64,000 nt of DNA from the NCBI GenBank assembly GCA_902809985.1, contig CADDXC010000001.1:2666001-2730000 (forward strand), written 5' to 3'. The first letter of the stretch is position 1, and each line of letters starts with the position of its first letter. The DNA comes from Clostridiaceae bacterium BL-3. GTDB lineage: Bacteria; Bacillota; Clostridia; Clostridiales; Clostridiaceae. Made by a program: the position numbers and the translations under genes. Shown one piece after another: positions 62,182 to 64,000 of this stretch. Below the pieces are notes generated by a model. The model was not told where the DNA came from. It saw nothing but the letters and a program-made list of their open reading frames with translations, and ran no database searches.

Positions 62182-64000
62182 TTTCTTCGTCCTTTCTGCC
62201 TTTTGCCTACTTGCTCTTTTACTTTTTGGCGCTGCTGTGTGGTAGATCTTAAAGTGGAAGACTTTACAACTGGCTTTTGATAAATATTCTCCGATCCTTT
62301 CCCTTTTTCATAAGAATAATCTTTGCTAGAAACATGATTTTCTGTAAATTTTGGTGTACTTGCTATAGGAGAGTTCATATTAAGATTTTCAGAACTGTTT
62401 GTTGTCATCCCATCAGTAAATGAATTTGTTTGACTCATGTTGGCCCTGTTTGTTTTGGGAATATCACTAGATGTTACAGGTCTAGTACGTACCGGACTGG
62501 GAGATGATGTTTTTTGTATATTTAGCTGCTCTGTTACAGGCTGCTTCGTTGTACTCTGCTGACGTGCTTTGTCCAGCTCCATTCGACGCTTTGCAATTGT
62601 CTCTCGGCGTAGATTTCCGTTTTTTGCTCGTTCCTGCTTTTTACACTCTAGTGTTTGTACCATACCACTTTTGAAGCCATCCACATTTTTTACTACCTTG
62701 TCTGATACTTGCTTTTTCCCATGGTATAGGGCATAACGTGCATTGACTGGCAGATCCTTTGCCTGCTCTTTTATTTGTCCTGCTTTATCTGCAATGCGAT
62801 CTTTAGTATCCATAACTGCTCCAACTTTCTCACCGACACTCTCTCCAAAACTTGGCTTATTTTCGGATGATACATCAGAGCTGCTGGCTGGACGTTTATG
62901 ATTAGGCTGTGCTCTTTGAGATTTTCCAGACTTTTTTGAAGCTGCGGCACCTGCCATGGCTCCAGCTGCCGCACCAGTTGTTCCGGCAACAAGGATACGT
63001 CCGATTTTCCTTTTTAGTCTTCGTGTCCCACGGTTTAACAGCTTGTAAGGTTTTTGAAAAATTCTGTGTCCCATCTGCTTGGAGTCATTTGCCTGCAAGT
63101 TGAACATGCCCATCAGATCTCCAAGCTTCATATAAATACCGGCAAATGTCACTATCTGCAAAAATGCAATTAGGAAAAAGGGGAATCCTTCCGATAGGGT
63201 ATAAATCATTGTAGAGATTGAAAAGGCAACAGTGACAATAAGTGTAATACCTGCTCTTGTCATAATCACATTAAAAAGCTTCATTATGGCATGCTTTGCC
63301 ATGTTATCAAAACCAGGTATCATGGACAGTAGAAAACTCATAGGCAAAAACATGGCATAGATTATGAAAAGTATTTGTGAGAATATCATAATACCTGTCA
63401 GCAAAAACACGAATATGGAAATCCCTATATTGAAAATAAACAGAAAAAATACCATACCAAGGCGTGTAATGGTTTTGGTAATGGTAAGATTCATGTTGTT
63501 CTTGTCCTCAATTTCCTCTTTTACAACTGTTTCTCTATCCTTTCCATTATTCTTATCAGGATCAGCAGAAATCAGCTTTTCAACCCTTTTTTGTCCAATT
63601 TTATCCATGTCGGAATTGCCATACTGTAGTAGAAGCCAGGGCTGCTGTACCTGTATGGAAAACAGGTTGTTCCTTATCATATCTACACTGTCTTTACCCT
63701 TGGTTTTTGAATTTGACATGACAATTTTTCCACCAATGGATAAGCTGGCATTGCTGACATCAGATGAAAAATCATTGATTTTACCAATATAATCTGGAGC
63801 ATAGGCAATAAAGGAAGCAGAAAGAATAAAGACTACAACTAGATTAATTACTGCATGAACAGCTTTAGTAGTTTCTTTCTTGATAAGCCCTACATAGGCA
63901 ACATATATACCAACTATCAAGATGAAAATCAGAAGAAATCCCACATAAAAACCGGAACTTTGAAAGCCATTTGGCGAAATGCCTGCCAAAGTCTGCATGT
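62178..64000 (-). CDS. Conjugation membrane protein (Tn916 Orf15 / VirB6-TrbL-like), 5' end probably outside window
   Basis: The visible part is 606 residues: about seven or eight membrane helices in the first 300 (LLIFILIVGIYVAYVGLIKK, FLFIFNIGISIFVFLLTGIM, FPFFLIAFLQIVTFAGIYM), an Ala/Gly/Lys stretch (VAGTTGAAAGAMAGAAASKK) and a long polar, Ser/Thr/Gln-rich tail. It forms part of the mating channel. The ATG at 63998 is two bases from the edge and lacks a visible ribosome site; family members are longer, so the start is probably further upstream. Confidence 0.87.
   Translation of the reverse strand, partial: MQTLAGISPNGFQSSGFYVGFLLIFILIVGIYVAYVGLIKKETTKAVHAVINLVVVFILSASFIAYAPDYIGKINDFSSDVSNASLSIGGKIVMSNSKTKGKDSVDMIRNNLFSIQVQQPWLLLQYGNSDMDKIGQKRVEKLISADPDKNNGKDRETVVKEEIEDKNNMNLTITKTITRLGMVFFLFIFNIGISIFVFLLTGIMIFSQILFIIYAMFLPMSFLLSMIPGFDNMAKHAIMKLFNVIMTRAGITLIVTVAFSISTMIYTLSEGFPFFLIAFLQIVTFAGIYMKLGDLMGMFNLQANDSKQMGHRIFQKPYKLLNRGTRRLKRKIGRILVAGTTGAAAGAMAGAAASKKSGKSQRAQPNHKRPASSSDVSSENKPSFGESVGEKVGAVMDTKDRIADKAGQIKEQAKDLPVNARYALYHGKKQVSDKVVKNVDGFKSGMVQTLECKKQERAKNGNLRRETIAKRRMELDKARQQSTTKQPVTEQLNIQKTSSPSPVRTRPVTSSDIPKTNRANMSQTNSFTDGMTTNSSENLNMNSPIASTPKFTENHVSSKDYSYEKGKGSENIYQKPVVKSSTLRSTTQQRQKVKEQVGKRQKGRRK

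Larger units (their letters stand above)
47535..64000. mobile_element. Integrative conjugative element with arsenic resistance island (right end outside window)
   Basis: One end is placed near 47.53-47.55 kb, where the transposase reading is lost and the recombinase tail begins. Contents: serine recombinase, small SHOCT-like gene, Orf8/Orf7-like regulators, ars genes, a Spo0E-like gene, and Orf13/14/15-like conjugation genes. The order is that of Tn916 with an ars block in place of tet(M) and a serine recombinase in place of Xis-Int. The exact att core and the other end cannot be seen. Confidence 0.85.

Noticed and set aside
1-64000. CRISPR arrays, tRNA or rRNA genes.
   Set aside because: No regularly spaced repeats, no T-arm/anticodon patterns and no rRNA-like sequence were noticed while reading the gaps; this was by eye only.

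Overview
The window looks like chromosome of a low-GC, endospore-forming Clostridium. Supporting signs are very AT-rich intergenic DNA, strong GGAGG ribosome sites with frequent GTG/TTG starts, a SleB cortex hydrolase, a GerS/YdcC-type sporulation gene, a DUF6514 gene and a CoA-transferase resembling Cat2 of C. kluyveri. The species is not identified. Most genes lie on the minus strand. No rRNA, tRNA or CRISPR array was seen.

0-23.5 kb is a housekeeping backbone. It holds a partial ftsE, a split transketolase, the conserved set acpS - nnr - gerS/ydcC-like - alr - ndoAI/ndoA, sleB, an MgtE-N/CBS protein behind an M-box Mg2+ riboswitch (with a 25-codon ORF between them), a YgiQ-type radical SAM protein, lipid genes (diacylglycerol-kinase-like, pssA) and a polyphosphate module (two divergent Ppx/GppA proteins, a stand-alone HD protein and Ppk1).

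23.5-33.2 kb is a minus-strand operon headed by a cobalamin riboswitch. It encodes a very large cell-wall-anchored protein built from parts of vertebrate transcobalamin/intrinsic factor (DUF4430 plus two alpha-barrel domains), split here by one in-frame TAA. After it come an ECF transporter (T, fused A-A', S), a DUF4430 protein and another secreted alpha-barrel protein. I read this as a surface corrinoid-capture and uptake system. 33.2-36.9 kb holds two further riboswitch copies. One has lost its aptamer core and precedes a Cat2-like CoA-transferase. The other looks intact and precedes a small gene plus an orphan type I specificity subunit (HsdS).

36.9-43.3 kb is a catabolic operon: IclR regulator, sugar-acid-type MFS importer, IlvD/Edd-family dehydratase, 4-hydroxy-2-oxovalerate aldolase and acylating acetaldehyde dehydrogenase, with three copies of an operator-like motif upstream. 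Its chemistry fits conversion of a 5-deoxypentonate to pyruvate and acetyl-CoA. 43.3-47.1 kb holds two efflux adaptor proteins, an XRE regulator and larC.

From about 47.5 kb to past the right edge lies an integrative conjugative element inserted into a zinc-ribbon transposase gene. It has a large serine recombinase, Tn916-like regulatory genes (Orf8/Orf7-like) and Tn916-like conjugation genes (Orf13/TcpC, Orf14/CwlT, Orf15). Between these sits a large arsenic island in the slot that tet(M) occupies in Tn916: arsC, a DUF4177 gene, acr3, arsA, arsD, arsR, a second arsC, an ArsN-like acetyltransferase, arsM and a cysteine-rich MarR regulator, with duplicated palindromic promoter regions. A Spo0E-like gene and decayed IS110 remains lie beside it.
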